Positions 1 to 10,285 of a DNA stretch of 64,000 bases are shown here, piece by piece. The position numbers and the translations under genes were made by a program. The stretch lies in contig NZ_BQHI01000001.1 in NCBI RefSeq assembly GCF_021603585.1, forward strand, positions 186,001 through 250,000, given 5' to 3'. Positions within the stretch are counted from its first letter, which is position 1. The number at the start of each line of letters is the position of its first letter. The DNA is from Pseudomonas sputi (GTDB taxonomy: Bacteria > Pseudomonadota > Gammaproteobacteria > Pseudomonadales > Pseudomonadaceae). The notes under the pieces are model-generated. The model did not search any database. It was not told the DNA's origin and was given only the letters and a program-made list of their open reading frames with translations.

Positions 1-913
<913 letters not shown>

Positions 914-933
914 TCCAAAAGCGCGTTATCGGT

Positions 934-964
934 GATCGTTCCCACGCAGAGCGTGGGAACGATC
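934..964. repeat. 31-bp palindromic intergenic repeat
   Basis: A perfect hairpin, GATCGTTCCCACGC then AGA-type loop then GCGTGGGAACGATC, lies between the acyl-CoA dehydrogenase stop and the convergent PstS-like gene. It is the simplest member of a repeat family that recurs at 9560-9685, 14582-14707, 19399-19444 and 61476-61506. With converging genes it may also help end transcription, although there is no T-run. Confidence 0.85.
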
Positions 965-977
965 ATCAACACCAGAT

Positions 978-2312
978 TCAGTAAACCCACACCTCAACCC
1001 GCCGATTCTTGATCCGGCCTTCATCCCCGCTGTTGGTTGCCACCGGCATCAGCGCGCCAAACCCGCGCACTTCGCGCAACACCACACCGTTTTTCACCAG
1101 TTCCCGGCGTACCGCCATCGCCCGCAGCTTCGACAGCAAATCCGCCCGTGCCGGGTCGTCCTTGGCGTCACCGAATCCCACCAGTGTGACCGCGCGGTCG
1201 GTCTTGTCGTGGTGCTTTATATAGTCGAACACCCGGGCCAGATCCTGGCGGGCCTTGTTGTCGAGGCTGGCGCTGCCTTCTTCGAAGCGGAAGTTCACGG
1301 TCAGACGCTGGGCGTGGCGGCTGAGGGATTGATAACCCTCGGGCATCAGCGCATTCGGCGTCACCGCAATGGCCTGCACGGTCTGGGCGATAAAACCGTT
1401 GGCCGCGACAATCGCCTGACCCCGGGGACTTTGCGCAAACTCCACCAAGGCCTTGGCCCACGGATTATTGCTGTCGGGCGGTAGATAGAAGAACAGCCGC
1501 CGCGACAGCGGATAGTCTTCGGTGGCGATCAGGCTGGCGAGCGGCAGCATCGCCTGGGATTGCCCGTCGACAATCGCCACGGCCTTGGCCTGGCGCACAT
1601 AGGGCAGGCCGATGAAACCGATGGCTTGCGGATCGGCACTGACGGCATCGGACAACTGCTCGCTGGATTCAAACCGTTTCGCGGCATTGCTCAGGGATTT
1701 CCCACGACGGCTGAGGACAAGTTCCTTGAACGTGTCGTAGGTGCCGGACTGATCATCCCGCGCATATAAATGAATCGTCCCACCCTTGCCGCCGACGTTT
1801 TCCCACGTCTTCGCCTCGCCGCTGAAGATCCGCGCCAGTTGTTCGGTGTTCAATTGATTCAGCGGATTGTCGGGATGAAGGATGATCGCCAGGCCATCAA
1901 TGGCGATCACTTGCTCGGCGCCGGGGCTTTTCAGATCGCCCAGTGATTGCAGACTCAGCAGTTCGCTGTCCTTGATCGGACGCGACGAGGCGGCCAGATC
2001 GGCGCTGGCGGTCTTGAGTGCGGTGAAACCGGTGCTCGAACCGTGGGCGGCGATCTCCACGACGACCCTTTGGCCTTGGGCCGTCAAGCCGACGACCCGT
2101 TGTTCGTTGGCGGTGTCCGGGGTTTCGCTGTGGACTTTCAACAGCCCCTGATCGTGCAACAGGCCTTCAACCAATGCCGGGCCGAGCGCTGCGCCAATGG
2201 TGTTGGAACCCTGGATGCGCAATACCGGGCCGTTCTCGGGAATGGGCAACGCCGCGGCCGCAACCTGCAGCCAGGCGCTCAGGAGAAAGACGAACAGAAC
2301 ACGCAGGGTCAT
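978..2312 (-). CDS. Phosphate-binding (PstS-like) domain fused to C-terminal OmpA domain
   Basis: A 444-residue exported protein. The ATG at 2312 gives a clean signal peptide, MTLRVLFVFLLSAWLQVAAA; a start 21 bases earlier adds only seven residues in front of it. Residues about 30-300 form a PstS-type periplasmic binding fold: IQGSNTIG at the start, HGSSTGF, LAASSRPIKDSE, a hinge ARDDQSGTYDTFKELVL and AIGFIGLPYV. The last ~115 residues are an OmpA/MotB-type peptidoglycan-binding domain (VNFRFEEGSASLD, LVGFGDAKDDPARADLLS, GRIKNRRVEVWVY). There are no pst permease or ATPase genes beside it, so it is probably not a transport component. A cell-wall-anchored phosphate-binding or sensing role is an inference. 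Confidence 0.8.
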   Translation of the reverse strand: MTLRVLFVFLLSAWLQVAAAALPIPENGPVLRIQGSNTIGAALGPALVEGLLHDQGLLKVHSETPDTANEQRVVGLTAQGQRVVVEIAAHGSSTGFTALKTASADLAASSRPIKDSELLSLQSLGDLKSPGAEQVIAIDGLAIILHPDNPLNQLNTEQLARIFSGEAKTWENVGGKGGTIHLYARDDQSGTYDTFKELVLSRRGKSLSNAAKRFESSEQLSDAVSADPQAIGFIGLPYVRQAKAVAIVDGQSQAMLPLASLIATEDYPLSRRLFFYLPPDSNNPWAKALVEFAQSPRGQAIVAANGFIAQTVQAIAVTPNALMPEGYQSLSRHAQRLTVNFRFEEGSASLDNKARQDLARVFDYIKHHDKTDRAVTLVGFGDAKDDPARADLLSKLRAMAVRRELVKNGVVLREVRGFGALMPVATNSGDEGRIKNRRVEVWVY

Positions 2313-2388
2313 GCCGGCACCGCTTGCAGCCAAGGGGATTGCCGGGGAGATTAAGTCAAAGACGTTTCTGAAAAATGACAGCGCTCAA

Positions 2389-2412
2389 GCTGTGGGAGCG
2401 AACTCCCACAGC
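2389..2412. repeat. 24-bp perfect inverted repeat (GCTGTGGGAG/CTCCCACAGC)
   Basis: GCTGTGGGAG, a CGAA loop and CTCCCACAGC form a perfect 10-bp stem between xthA and the upstream end of the PstS/OmpA gene. The arm sequence is a typical Pseudomonas REP-type core. There is no adjacent T-run, so it is better read as a dispersed repeat than as an intrinsic terminator. Confidence 0.75.
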
Positions 2413-2432
2413 GATTTGAGGGGATTGCGGTA

Positions 2433-3245
2433 TCAGCTCAATTCCAGCCAGATCGGCGCATGGTCCGAAGGCTTTTCCATCCCGCGCAGCTCATAGTCGA
2501 CACCGGCGGCTTTCACCCGTGGCAGCAAGCCATGGGACGCCAGAATCACATCAATGCGCAGACCGCGTTTCGGCTCGTCCTCAAACCCGCGGCTGCGGTA
2601 GTCGAACCAACTGAACATGTCGGTCACGTCCGGGTTCAGGTGACGGAAACTGTCGGTCAGGCCCCAGTTTTTCAGGCGGGCCATCCACTCGCGCTCTTCC
2701 GGCAGGAAGCTGCATTTACCGGTTTTCAGCCAGCGCTTCATGTTGTCCGGGCCGATGCCGATGTCGCTGTCTTCCGGCGAGATGTTGACGTCACCCATCA
2801 CCACCAGCGGCTGCTCGTTGTGGAACTGGCTTTCCAGCAACGCCTGCAAATCGCTGTAGAAGCGCTGCTTGGCCGGGAATTTGGTCGGATGGTCGCGGCT
2901 TTCGCCCTGTGGAAAATAGCCGTTCATGATCGTCACCGGCACGCCATTGGCGTCGGCGAACGTGCCCCAGATAAAGCGTCGCTGCGCGTCTTCTTCATCG
3001 GTGGCGAAGCCTTTGTGCACGGCAATCGGTTCCTGGCGCGAGAGCAGGGCAACGCCGTAATGGCCTTTCTGGCCGTGGAAATACACGTGATAACCCAGGG
3101 CCCGCACTTCCTCCAGCGGGAACTGGTCGTCGTGGACCTTGGTTTCCTGCAGGCCGATGACGTCCGGCTGATGCTTTTCGATCAGCGCCGCCAGCTGATG
3201 CGGACGGGCCCGCAGTCCGTTGATGTTGAAGGAAACGATCTTCAT
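2433..3245 (-). CDS. xthA: Exodeoxyribonuclease III
   Basis: A 270-residue cytoplasmic Mg-dependent AP endonuclease and 3'-5' exonuclease of base-excision repair. The open frame runs much further upstream, but the family N-terminus [14 protein letters not shown] fixes the start at 3245. Family landmarks are in order: GLQETKVHD with the metal-binding Glu, [25 protein letters not shown] with the catalytic Asp/Asn pair, RIDVILAS, and the C-terminal [10 protein letters not shown] with the catalytic His. The length matches the E. coli-type enzyme. The upstream 174 bp separate it from a divergent acetyltransferase gene, so both are probably driven from this gap. Confidence 0.95.
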   Translation of the reverse strand: MKIVSFNINGLRARPHQLAALIEKHQPDVIGLQETKVHDDQFPLEEVRALGYHVYFHGQKGHYGVALLSRQEPIAVHKGFATDEEDAQRRFIWGTFADANGVPVTIMNGYFPQGESRDHPTKFPAKQRFYSDLQALLESQFHNEQPLVVMGDVNISPEDSDIGIGPDNMKRWLKTGKCSFLPEEREWMARLKNWGLTDSFRHLNPDVTDMFSWFDYRSRGFEDEPKRGLRIDVILASHGLLPRVKAAGVDYELRGMEKPSDHAPIWLELS

Positions 3246-3419
3246 GGTCGGCAGTCCTGGCAAAAGGGCGATGCTAGCTGACATGTAGGATCTGGGCCAG
3301 CGTGGCGGTAGTCCATATGCGCTGCTAATGTCTTTCGGGTGTGGGAACGATCCCTTCTGCCCAAGGCTCGTATAACAAGAACGGGGCCTCTTGAGTCCCG
3401 TCCAGGGAGAATCACCGTC

Positions 3420-4070
3420 ATGCCTGAAACCCAAACCGCCATTGCCGACATTCATATGCTCGACCGCGGCTATTCCCGTGAAGCGCGATCCCTGCTGTAT
3501 CAGGCTTACCGTCACGAGCCGACCTTCGCCTACCTGTTCGAGGCCGAGCGTCCTGGCTACGAACAACGGGTGCGGGCCACGGTGCGGGAGTTGGTCAAAC
3601 AGCATTTCCTGCAGGATCTGCCGGCCATCGGCCTGTTGGTCAACGATCGCCTGATCGGCATCGCCCTGATCGCGCCGCCGCAGCGGCGTCTGGGCGTTAC
3701 CGAGAGTTGGGCCTGGCGTTTGCGCATGGTGCTGAGCACCGGTTTCCGCTGCACCCGGCGTTATCTGGAATACCACGCCGCCGTTGAAGCCTGCGTGCCG
3801 ACCGACTCGGTGCACATGCTGCCGCTGCTCGGCGTGCATCCACAATTTCAGGGCAAGCATTTCGGCGAGCAACTGCTGCAAGCGGTACACAACTGGTGCG
3901 CGGTGGACGAAAGCTCCCAAGGCGTCATCCTCGACACCGGCAACCCGCGTTACCTTGAGTTCTACAAGCGTCAGGGTTACGAGGAAATCGGTGAAGTCGC
4001 CGTGGGCCCGGTGCGCGAGCACGTGTTTTTCCATGCCAACCCGCAGGTGTTACAAACAGCAACGGGATGA
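3420..4070 (+). CDS. GNAT-family N-acetyltransferase
   Basis: A 216-residue protein; the ATG at 3420 follows an AGGGAGA ribosome site, and residues upstream in the open frame look non-coding. The acetyl-CoA binding core is visible as [21 protein letters not shown] (motif A, with the Q/R-x-x-G-x-G/A type loop) and [23 protein letters not shown] (motif B). The N-terminal half ([19 protein letters not shown]) is typical of GNATs found in pseudomonads without known substrate. The acceptor molecule cannot be inferred from context. Confidence 0.8.
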   Translation: MPETQTAIADIHMLDRGYSREARSLLYQAYRHEPTFAYLFEAERPGYEQRVRATVRELVKQHFLQDLPAIGLLVNDRLIGIALIAPPQRRLGVTESWAWRLRMVLSTGFRCTRRYLEYHAAVEACVPTDSVHMLPLLGVHPQFQGKHFGEQLLQAVHNWCAVDESSQGVILDTGNPRYLEFYKRQGYEEIGEVAVGPVREHVFFHANPQVLQTATG

Positions 4071-4136
4071 CCGTCGAACTTTTGGGGGAATTTCCTGTTC
4101 TATCACGCTCCCAAGCCCGTGATAGCATCCGCGCCT

Positions 4137-5864
4137 ATGAAGTTTCCAGGAAGATTTACCAGTGGCGTGCTCATGCTGTTAAGCAGCTGCGCGGCGCTGG
4201 CGCAAAGTGAATTGGATGTGCGGATCAAACCGTCCAACGATGAACTCAAAGCCAATATAGAAGGCTATATCGGCAGCCTCGGCGATCGTGACGAAGAAGC
4301 CTTGCAGCGCTTCAGTCGTGGCGCCGAAGAGCAGGCGCGCAAGGCCGCTCAGGCCTTGGGTTATTACCAGCCGCAGATCGAAAGTGACGTCAAGGGCGGT
4401 GAAAAACCGCGTCTGGTGCTGAACATCGATCCCGGCGAGCCTATCCGCCTGCGCAACGTGACCGTGCGCGTCGACGGCCCGGCGGCCTCCCTCAAGTCCT
4501 TTCGAGTCCCGAAAAGTGACGTGCTCAAACCCGGCGCGGTGCTCAACCATGGGCGTTACGAAGACGCCAAACGCTTGATTCAGAACCAGGCCTCGCGCTA
4601 TGGCTTCTTCAGTGGCCGTTTCACCAGCCAGAAATTGCTGGTCGATCCCCGCGCCGGGGTTGCCGACGTCGAATTGATCTACGAAAGCGGCCCGCGTTAT
4701 GCGCTGGGCAAAGTCAGTTTTGAAGGCGACACACCGTTCGACGAAGACTTGCTGCAGCGCATGGTGCCGTTCAAGGCTGGTGCGCCGTATGACTCCGAGC
4801 TGATCGCCGAACTCAACCGCGACCTGCAATCAAGCGGTTACTTCGAAGGTGTGCGGGTCGACGCTGCGCCGACCGCCGCGATAAATGACGTGATCCCGGT
4901 GGACGTCAAACTCGACACCCGCAAGCCGCGCACCATGGGCCTGGGTCTCGGTTATTCCACCGACGTCGGCCCACGAATCAAGGCCAACTGGACCCGCCAC
5001 TGGGTCAACCCGCAGGGCGACAGCTACGGCTGGGAGGCGGAGTTGTCGGCGCCACGGCAGAACGTCGGCCTGTTCTACGACATCCCGCTGGACCCGCCGC
5101 TGACCGACAAACTGCGCTGGGCCGGCGGTTATCAATACGAGGACATCGACGGCTCCGACACCTTGAGCAAGCTGCTGACCTTCGGCCCTGAATGGCACAG
5201 CAAATTGCCCAGCGGCTGGCAGCGGGTGATCTCACTGAAATGGCAGCGCGAGGAATACCAGCTCGGCGACGACTCCGGTCTGAGCACCTTGCTGATGCCC
5301 GGCGTCAGCTATTCCTACCTCAAGAGCGACAACCGCATCGATCCGCGCAATGGCTATCGCCTGACCTTCGAAAGCAAAGTGGCGAAAGAAGGCCTCGGCT
5401 CGGACAACAACCTGCTTTATGGCACGGCGCTGATCAAAGGCCTGACCACCGTGTTCGACAAGCACCGCCTGCTCGGCCGGGTGCAGGTTGGCGGCAGCGC
5501 CACCAACGGTTACAAATCGGTGCCGCCGTCGCTGCGCTTCTTCGCCGGTGGCGATCAGAGCGTGCGCGGCTACGACTATCAGAGCCTGTCCCCGGAGAAC
5601 TCCGAGGGTGACCGCATCGGCGGGCGTTACATGGTGGCCGGCAGCGTCGAATATCAATATTCGATTGCCGAAAAGTGGCGTGTCGCGACCTTCGTCGATC
5701 AGGGCAACTCCTTCAACAAACTCGAACTGCCGAACCTCAAGACCGGGGTCGGTATCGGTGTGCGCTGGGTCTCGCCGGTGGGGCCGATCCGCCTCGACCT
5801 GGCCCACGCGCTGGACGACGATGGCGGCATCCGGCTGCACTTTTCCATGGGGCCTGAGCTGTGA
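4137..5864 (+). CDS. tamA: TamA, outer-membrane assembly (Omp85-family) protein
   Basis: A 575-residue outer-membrane protein of the translocation and assembly module. The start at 4137 gives a signal peptide MKFPGRFTSGVLMLLSSCAALAQ. Residues about 25-265 hold three POTRA domains (for example IDPGEPIRLRNVTVRVDG and GPRYALGKVSFEGDTPFDEDLL). The rest is a 16-strand Omp85 barrel with the loop-6 motif VRGYDYQSLSPEN and the terminal GIRLHFSMGPEL. Its stop overlaps the GTG start of tamB by four bases, so the two are translated together. TamA pairs with TamB to span the envelope in autotransporter assembly and lipid transport (family knowledge). Confidence 0.93.
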   Translation: MKFPGRFTSGVLMLLSSCAALAQSELDVRIKPSNDELKANIEGYIGSLGDRDEEALQRFSRGAEEQARKAAQALGYYQPQIESDVKGGEKPRLVLNIDPGEPIRLRNVTVRVDGPAASLKSFRVPKSDVLKPGAVLNHGRYEDAKRLIQNQASRYGFFSGRFTSQKLLVDPRAGVADVELIYESGPRYALGKVSFEGDTPFDEDLLQRMVPFKAGAPYDSELIAELNRDLQSSGYFEGVRVDAAPTAAINDVIPVDVKLDTRKPRTMGLGLGYSTDVGPRIKANWTRHWVNPQGDSYGWEAELSAPRQNVGLFYDIPLDPPLTDKLRWAGGYQYEDIDGSDTLSKLLTFGPEWHSKLPSGWQRVISLKWQREEYQLGDDSGLSTLLMPGVSYSYLKSDNRIDPRNGYRLTFESKVAKEGLGSDNNLLYGTALIKGLTTVFDKHRLLGRVQVGGSATNGYKSVPPSLRFFAGGDQSVRGYDYQSLSPENSEGDRIGGRYMVAGSVEYQYSIAEKWRVATFVDQGNSFNKLELPNLKTGVGIGVRWVSPVGPIRLDLAHALDDDGGIRLHFSMGPEL

Positions 5865-8800
5865 AGCGTGGTTTGAAAATATCGGCACTGGCGCTGTTGT
5901 CGCTGGTGCTGCTGATCGTATTGAGCATCACCGCTGTGCTTGGAACGCAGGCTGGCAGCCGTTGGGTGCTGGGGCGGGTGCCGGGCTTGAGCGTCGACAA
6001 TTTCCAGGGCCGCCTCGGCGGGCAGTGGAGTGCCGATCACCTGCTGTGGCAGCAGGACAGCAGCCGCGTCGAACTGGACAAACCGATCTTCGAATGGTCG
6101 CCGCTGTGTCTGACGCGCATGACCCTGTGCATCCAACAGCTCAAGACCGATACCGTCAGCCTGCAATTCCCGCCGAGCGAGGACACCACGGAAAGCGGCC
6201 CAATCAAGCTTCCAGATCTGCAATTGCCCGTGGCCATCGAGCTGGGTGACGTGCAGGTCGGCAGCCTGTTGTTCAACGGCAGCGAAGCATTGAAAGGCCT
6301 GCAACTGGCGGCGCATTGGACCGCCAAGGGCCTGCAGATCGACAGCGTGAAGCTGCAACGCGATGAGTTGAGTCTGAATCTGTCCGGCCTGTTGCAACCG
6401 ACCGGCAACTGGCCGCTGAACATCGCCGGTGATCTGACCTTGCCGTCGCCGGCTCCCGAGCCCTGGACGCTGGCGCTGAAGGTCGAAGGCGATCTGCTGA
6501 AAACCCTGAACCTGCACGCCGACAGCCGTGGCTACCTCGACGGCCAGTTGAGCGGCGAACTGCAACCGTTGGCGGAAAACCTGCCGGCCAAGGTGCGGAT
6601 CACATCGGAGGCGTTCAAGCCGAGCGCCGATCTGCCGGACACCCTGCAATTCAATCAACTGGTATTGACCGGCGAAGGCGACCTGAAAAACGGTTACCAA
6701 CTCATCGGCAATGCCACGTTGCCTGCCGATAAAGGCCCGGTGGCGCTGTTGCTTAAAGGCAAGGTCGACGCCAAGGGTGCGCAGATTGCCGGCCTCGACC
6801 TGACGGCCAATGACAAGCAAAGCCTGAAGCTCACCGGCAATGTTGACTGGAGCAAAGGCCTCAGCGCCCAAGCCAATATCAACTGGCTGGACTTTCCCTG
6901 GCATCGGCTCTATCCGGAGATCGACGAGCCGCAGGTCACATTGCGCACCTTCACGGGCGAAGTCTCCTACACCGACGGTCAGTACATCGGTAACTTTGCC
7001 GCCGCCGCAGAGGGGCCGGCGGGGGCGTTCAGCCTGAACAGTCCGTTCAGCGGCAACCTCAAGCAGATCTTCCTGCCCCAATTGAAACTTGAAGCCGGGC
7101 AGGGCAAGGCCGAAGGCCATGTGAACGTGCAATTCGCCGATGGCATTGCCTGGGACACCGCGCTGGAACTGTCGGCGCTTAACCCGGCGTACTGGGTTGC
7201 GGAGCTGCCGGGCACGCTGGCCGGTCCGTTGAAGAGCCAAGGCGAAATGAAGAACGAGCGCCTGAGCCTGAATGCCGACCTCGATCTGAAGGGCAAGCTG
7301 CGCGGCCAACCGGCGATCCTGCAAGCCAAGGCTGACGGCGCCGGCGAGCAGTGGAATCTCAATGCCCTGCAAATCCGCCTCGGCGACAACAGCATCAACG
7401 GCAAGGGCAGCCTGCAACAGAAGCTCACCGGCCAGATCGACATCAAACTGCCGCGTCTCGCCCAGCTCTGGCCGCAGCTGCGTGGACAGATCAACGGTCG
7501 GGTCGATGTCGCCGGCACGCTCAAGGCGCCGCAGGGCAAGCTCGGCCTGCAAGGTTCGCAACTGGCGTTCCAGGACAATCGCCTGCAAAGCCTCAACCTC
7601 GATGCCACCCTCGACAGCGCGCAACGGGCGAAGATCGACCTCAAGGGCAGCGGCATCCAGGCCGGCGATACGCCGCTGGGCACCCTGACCGCCAGCGCTC
7701 AGGGCGATATCAAAAGCCAGAAACTCAATCTCGATCTGCTCGGGCCGAAGCTGAAACTGGCGTTGGGTCTGGACGGCACTCTGGACAAAGGCAACTGGCG
7801 CGGGCGTCTGGCCAGCGGCGACATTCAGGCCGGCGGCCAGGACTGGAAGCTGCAAAACCCGGCCAGGCTCGAGCGTCTGGCTGACGGCAAGATCACCTTC
7901 GGCGCCCATTGCTGGCTGTCCGGCAATGCCAGTCTGTGCGGTGAAGATCAGCGCCTGATGCCGGAACCGAAGCTGCGTTATCACCTCAAGCAATTCCCGA
8001 TCGAAAGCCTGGCGCAGTGGCTGCCCAAGGATTTCGCCTGGCAGGGCAAGCTCAACGCCGACCTGCAACTGGACCTGCCGGCCAGCGGCCCGAACGGCCA
8101 GATCAGCGTGGATGCCAGCGGCGGCACCTTGCGCATGAAGGAAAAGGATCAGTGGCTCGACTTCCCGTATCAGACCCTCAAGCTCAACAGCAAACTCACG
8201 CCCAAGCGCATCGACACCGACCTTAACTTCGTCGGCGGCAAGCTCGGTGAGTTGATGGTGCAGGCGCAGATCAATCCGCTGCCGAAGAACAAGCCACTCA
8301 GCGGTTCGTTCCGCCTCAGCGGGCTTGACCTGTCGGTGGCGCGGCCGTTTGTGCCGATGGTCGAGAAACTCACCGGGCGCCTGAACGGCAGCGGCACGAT
8401 TTCCGGCGGGCTGCTCGCGCCGCTGGTCAATGGCACGGTGCAGCTTAGCGACGGCGAAGTGTCTGGGCCGGAGTTGCCGATGGAGTTGCAGAACCTGCAA
8501 CTCACCGCTGTGATTGCCGGTGAGTCGGTGCGCCTCGATGGCGGCTGGAAAAGCGGCAAGAGCGGGCAGGGCAGTCTGAACGGCAACGTTGCCTGGGGTC
8601 AGGCGCTGGTGGTGGATCTGGCGCTCAAGGGTACGCAACTGCCGGTGACGGTCGAGCCCTACGCCAAACTGGAAGTGGCGCCGGACCTGAAGATTTCCAT
8701 GGCCGGCGATGAGCTGGCGATAGCCGGCAAGGTGTTGGTACCGAAAGGCGAAATCACCGTGCGCGAACTGCCGCCATCGACGGTGAAAGTCTCCGATGAC

Positions 8801-9535
8801 ACGATCATCGTCGGCGCGCAGACCGAAGAGGGCAAACCGCCGCTGGCGATGAAAATGGACATCGACGTGGTGGTCGGCCAGGACAAGCTGAGCTTCGCCG
8901 GATTCGGCCTGACCGCCAACCTGCAAGGTCAGGTGCACATCGGCGACAACATGGACACCCGTGGCGAGCTGTGGCTCAACGACGGACGCTACCGCGCCTA
9001 CGGCCAGCGCCTCACGGTGCGTCGAGCGCGTCTGCTGTTTGCCGGGCCGATCGATCAGCCGTATCTCGACATCGAGGCGATTCGCCAGACCGACGACGTG
9101 ATCGCCGGCATCCGCCTGAGCGGCAGCGCCGAGCAGCCGACCACGCAGATTTTCTCGGAACCGGCCATGAGCCAGGAGCAGGCGCTGTCCTATCTGGTGC
9201 TGGGGCGTCCGCTGAGCACCACCGGCGAGGACAACAACATGCTCGCGCAGGCGGCGCTCGGTCTGGGCCTGATGGGCAGTTCCGGGGTCACCAGCAGTCT
9301 GGCCAGTGACCTGGGCATTCAGGACTTCCAGCTCGACACCCAAGGCAGCGGCAACACCACCAGCGTGGTGGCCAGCGGCAACATCTCCGAAAAACTCAGC
9401 CTGCGTTACGGCGTGGGTGTGTTCGAACCGGCCAACACCATCGCTCTGCGCTACAAACTGAGCAAAAAGGTCTACCTCGAAGCCGCCAGCGGCGTGGCCA
9501 GTTCGCTGGACATCTTCTACAAGCGGGATTTCTAG
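5861..9535 (+). CDS. tamB: TamB, translocation and assembly module inner-membrane-anchored protein
   Basis: A 1224-residue AsmA-like envelope protein with a GTG start overlapping the tamA stop (GTGA). A single N-terminal membrane anchor (residues ~7-29, ISALALLSLVLLIVLSITAV) is followed by a very long beta-rich region of repeats with alternating hydrophobic residues (LNLDATLDSAQRAKIDLKG and similar), the predicted hydrophobic groove of bridge-like lipid transport proteins. The C-terminal DUF490/TamB domain holds SYLVLGRPLST, LGLGLMGSSGVTSSLASDLGIQDF and a final KKVYLEAASGVASSLDIFYKRDF. Adjacency to tamA supports the call. A long antisense open frame across this gene is a codon-bias shadow. 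Confidence 0.93.
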   Translation: MKRGLKISALALLSLVLLIVLSITAVLGTQAGSRWVLGRVPGLSVDNFQGRLGGQWSADHLLWQQDSSRVELDKPIFEWSPLCLTRMTLCIQQLKTDTVSLQFPPSEDTTESGPIKLPDLQLPVAIELGDVQVGSLLFNGSEALKGLQLAAHWTAKGLQIDSVKLQRDELSLNLSGLLQPTGNWPLNIAGDLTLPSPAPEPWTLALKVEGDLLKTLNLHADSRGYLDGQLSGELQPLAENLPAKVRITSEAFKPSADLPDTLQFNQLVLTGEGDLKNGYQLIGNATLPADKGPVALLLKGKVDAKGAQIAGLDLTANDKQSLKLTGNVDWSKGLSAQANINWLDFPWHRLYPEIDEPQVTLRTFTGEVSYTDGQYIGNFAAAAEGPAGAFSLNSPFSGNLKQIFLPQLKLEAGQGKAEGHVNVQFADGIAWDTALELSALNPAYWVAELPGTLAGPLKSQGEMKNERLSLNADLDLKGKLRGQPAILQAKADGAGEQWNLNALQIRLGDNSINGKGSLQQKLTGQIDIKLPRLAQLWPQLRGQINGRVDVAGTLKAPQGKLGLQGSQLAFQDNRLQSLNLDATLDSAQRAKIDLKGSGIQAGDTPLGTLTASAQGDIKSQKLNLDLLGPKLKLALGLDGTLDKGNWRGRLASGDIQAGGQDWKLQNPARLERLADGKITFGAHCWLSGNASLCGEDQRLMPEPKLRYHLKQFPIESLAQWLPKDFAWQGKLNADLQLDLPASGPNGQISVDASGGTLRMKEKDQWLDFPYQTLKLNSKLTPKRIDTDLNFVGGKLGELMVQAQINPLPKNKPLSGSFRLSGLDLSVARPFVPMVEKLTGRLNGSGTISGGLLAPLVNGTVQLSDGEVSGPELPMELQNLQLTAVIAGESVRLDGGWKSGKSGQGSLNGNVAWGQALVVDLALKGTQLPVTVEPYAKLEVAPDLKISMAGDELAIAGKVLVPKGEITVRELPPSTVKVSDDTIIVGAQTEEGKPPLAMKMDIDVVVGQDKLSFAGFGLTANLQGQVHIGDNMDTRGELWLNDGRYRAYGQRLTVRRARLLFAGPIDQPYLDIEAIRQTDDVIAGIRLSGSAEQPTTQIFSEPAMSQEQALSYLVLGRPLSTTGEDNNMLAQAALGLGLMGSSGVTSSLASDLGIQDFQLDTQGSGNTTSVVASGNISEKLSLRYGVGVFEPANTIALRYKLSKKVYLEAASGVASSLDIFYKRDF

Positions 9536-9559
9536 CCCGCTTCTTCCCTCCCTGATCCT

Positions 9560-9685
9560 GATCATTCCCACGCTCCGCGTGGGCATGCAGCCCGGGACGC
9601 TCCGCGTCCCATTCAACAGCGGACGCAGAGCGTCCATTCAGGCATTCCCGCGCAGACGGTTCGAAGCCTCAAGGTGGGAACGATC
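9560..9685. repeat. 126-bp composite palindromic repeat, copy A
   Basis: Four stem-loops in a row bounded by GATCATTCCCACG and GTGGGAACGATC: a short CCCACGCTCCGCGTGGG hairpin, GGGACGCTCCGCGTCCC, GGACGCAGAGCGTCC, and a last hairpin whose apex is the longer AGACGGTTCGAAGCCTC. It has the same length and inner order as the copy at 14582-14707, but the long-apex hairpin is at the opposite end. It lies between tamB and the marR promoter. Confidence 0.85.
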
Positions 9686-9732
9686 TTGCGGGGTCAGTGA
9701 TCGGCTAATTACAAAGCAACCTAACTATTACG

Positions 9733-9760
9733 TTGACATTCGCTGCCTAGGCAGTAACAT
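9733..9760 (+). promoter_or_regulatory. Predicted sigma-70 promoter of the marR-emrAB operon
   Basis: TTGACA at 9733-9738 is a perfect -35 box. TAACAT at 9755-9760 is a 4/6 -10 box at 16-bp spacing. The first MarR-type palindrome (9743-9754) fills the spacer between them, an arrangement expected for repression by blocking RNA polymerase. Confidence 0.6.
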
Positions 9761-9788
9761 CTCGACATACATTCACTGCCTAGGCAGT
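9743..9788. promoter_or_regulatory. Tandem MarR-type operators
   Basis: Two palindromes share the core CTGCCTAGGCAG: 9743-9754 (12 bp) and 9775-9788 (ACTGCCTAGGCAGT, 14 bp perfect). Their centres are 33 bp apart, close to three helical turns. The first lies inside the promoter spacer and the second just before the ribosome site of marR. This fits autorepression of the efflux operon by its own MarR protein (inference). Confidence 0.6.
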
Positions 9789-9802
9789 TATTAGGTGAGC
9801 AA

Positions 9803-10285
9803 ATGAAACATTTCACCCCGGACGAATTCAAGCATTGCCATCTCGGCCTGTTGCTCGGCCGCGCCGCCTTGCTCAAGGACAAGATCATCGACACCCACAT
9901 GGAACCCCACGGCATCACCGCCGCGCAGTTCAAGGTGTTGATCATCATGGCCCAGTTCGGCGTCGACACCCCGGCCGAGCTGTGCCGGCACCTGTCGCTG
10001 GACAGCGGTTCGATGACTCGCATGCTCGACCGTCTGGAGCAGAAAGGTTTTCTGGTTCGCCAACGCAGCGAAGGCGATCGCCGTCAGGTGCAACTGAAAC
10101 TCACCGAGCAGGGCCAGCAACTGGCCGATCGCCTGCCGCACATCGGTGCCGACGCCATGAATGAACTGGCCGGCGCCGTGACCCCGGACGAGTTGAAAAC
10201 CCTGGAATACATCCTCAAGAAAATTTTGCTGGCAGCCGGTGACCCGATCACCCTCCAGCGGTTAGGTGAACACAATGAGCGGTAA
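9803..10285 (+). CDS. MarR-family transcriptional regulator of the adjacent efflux operon
   Basis: A 160-residue dimeric winged-helix repressor. The DNA-binding part is visible as TPAELCRHLSLDSGSMTRMLDRLEQKGFLVRQRSEGDRRQVQLKLT: a helix-turn-helix followed by the wing with the conserved DRR. Helices on either side form the dimer interface. It is the first gene of the marR-OMF-emrA-emrB operon and its coding end overlaps the start of the outer-membrane factor gene. Two CTGCCTAGGCAG palindromes in its own promoter are the likely operators. EmrR-type regulators are released by hydrophobic phenolic ligands; the ligand here is unknown. Confidence 0.9.
   Translation: MKHFTPDEFKHCHLGLLLGRAALLKDKIIDTHMEPHGITAAQFKVLIIMAQFGVDTPAELCRHLSLDSGSMTRMLDRLEQKGFLVRQRSEGDRRQVQLKLTEQGQQLADRLPHIGADAMNELAGAVTPDELKTLEYILKKILLAAGDPITLQRLGEHNER

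Noticed and set aside
2433-4034. Single 533-codon fusion of xthA with upstream sequence
   Set aside because: The upstream part is antisense to the GNAT gene and the standard ExoIII N-terminus begins at 3245.
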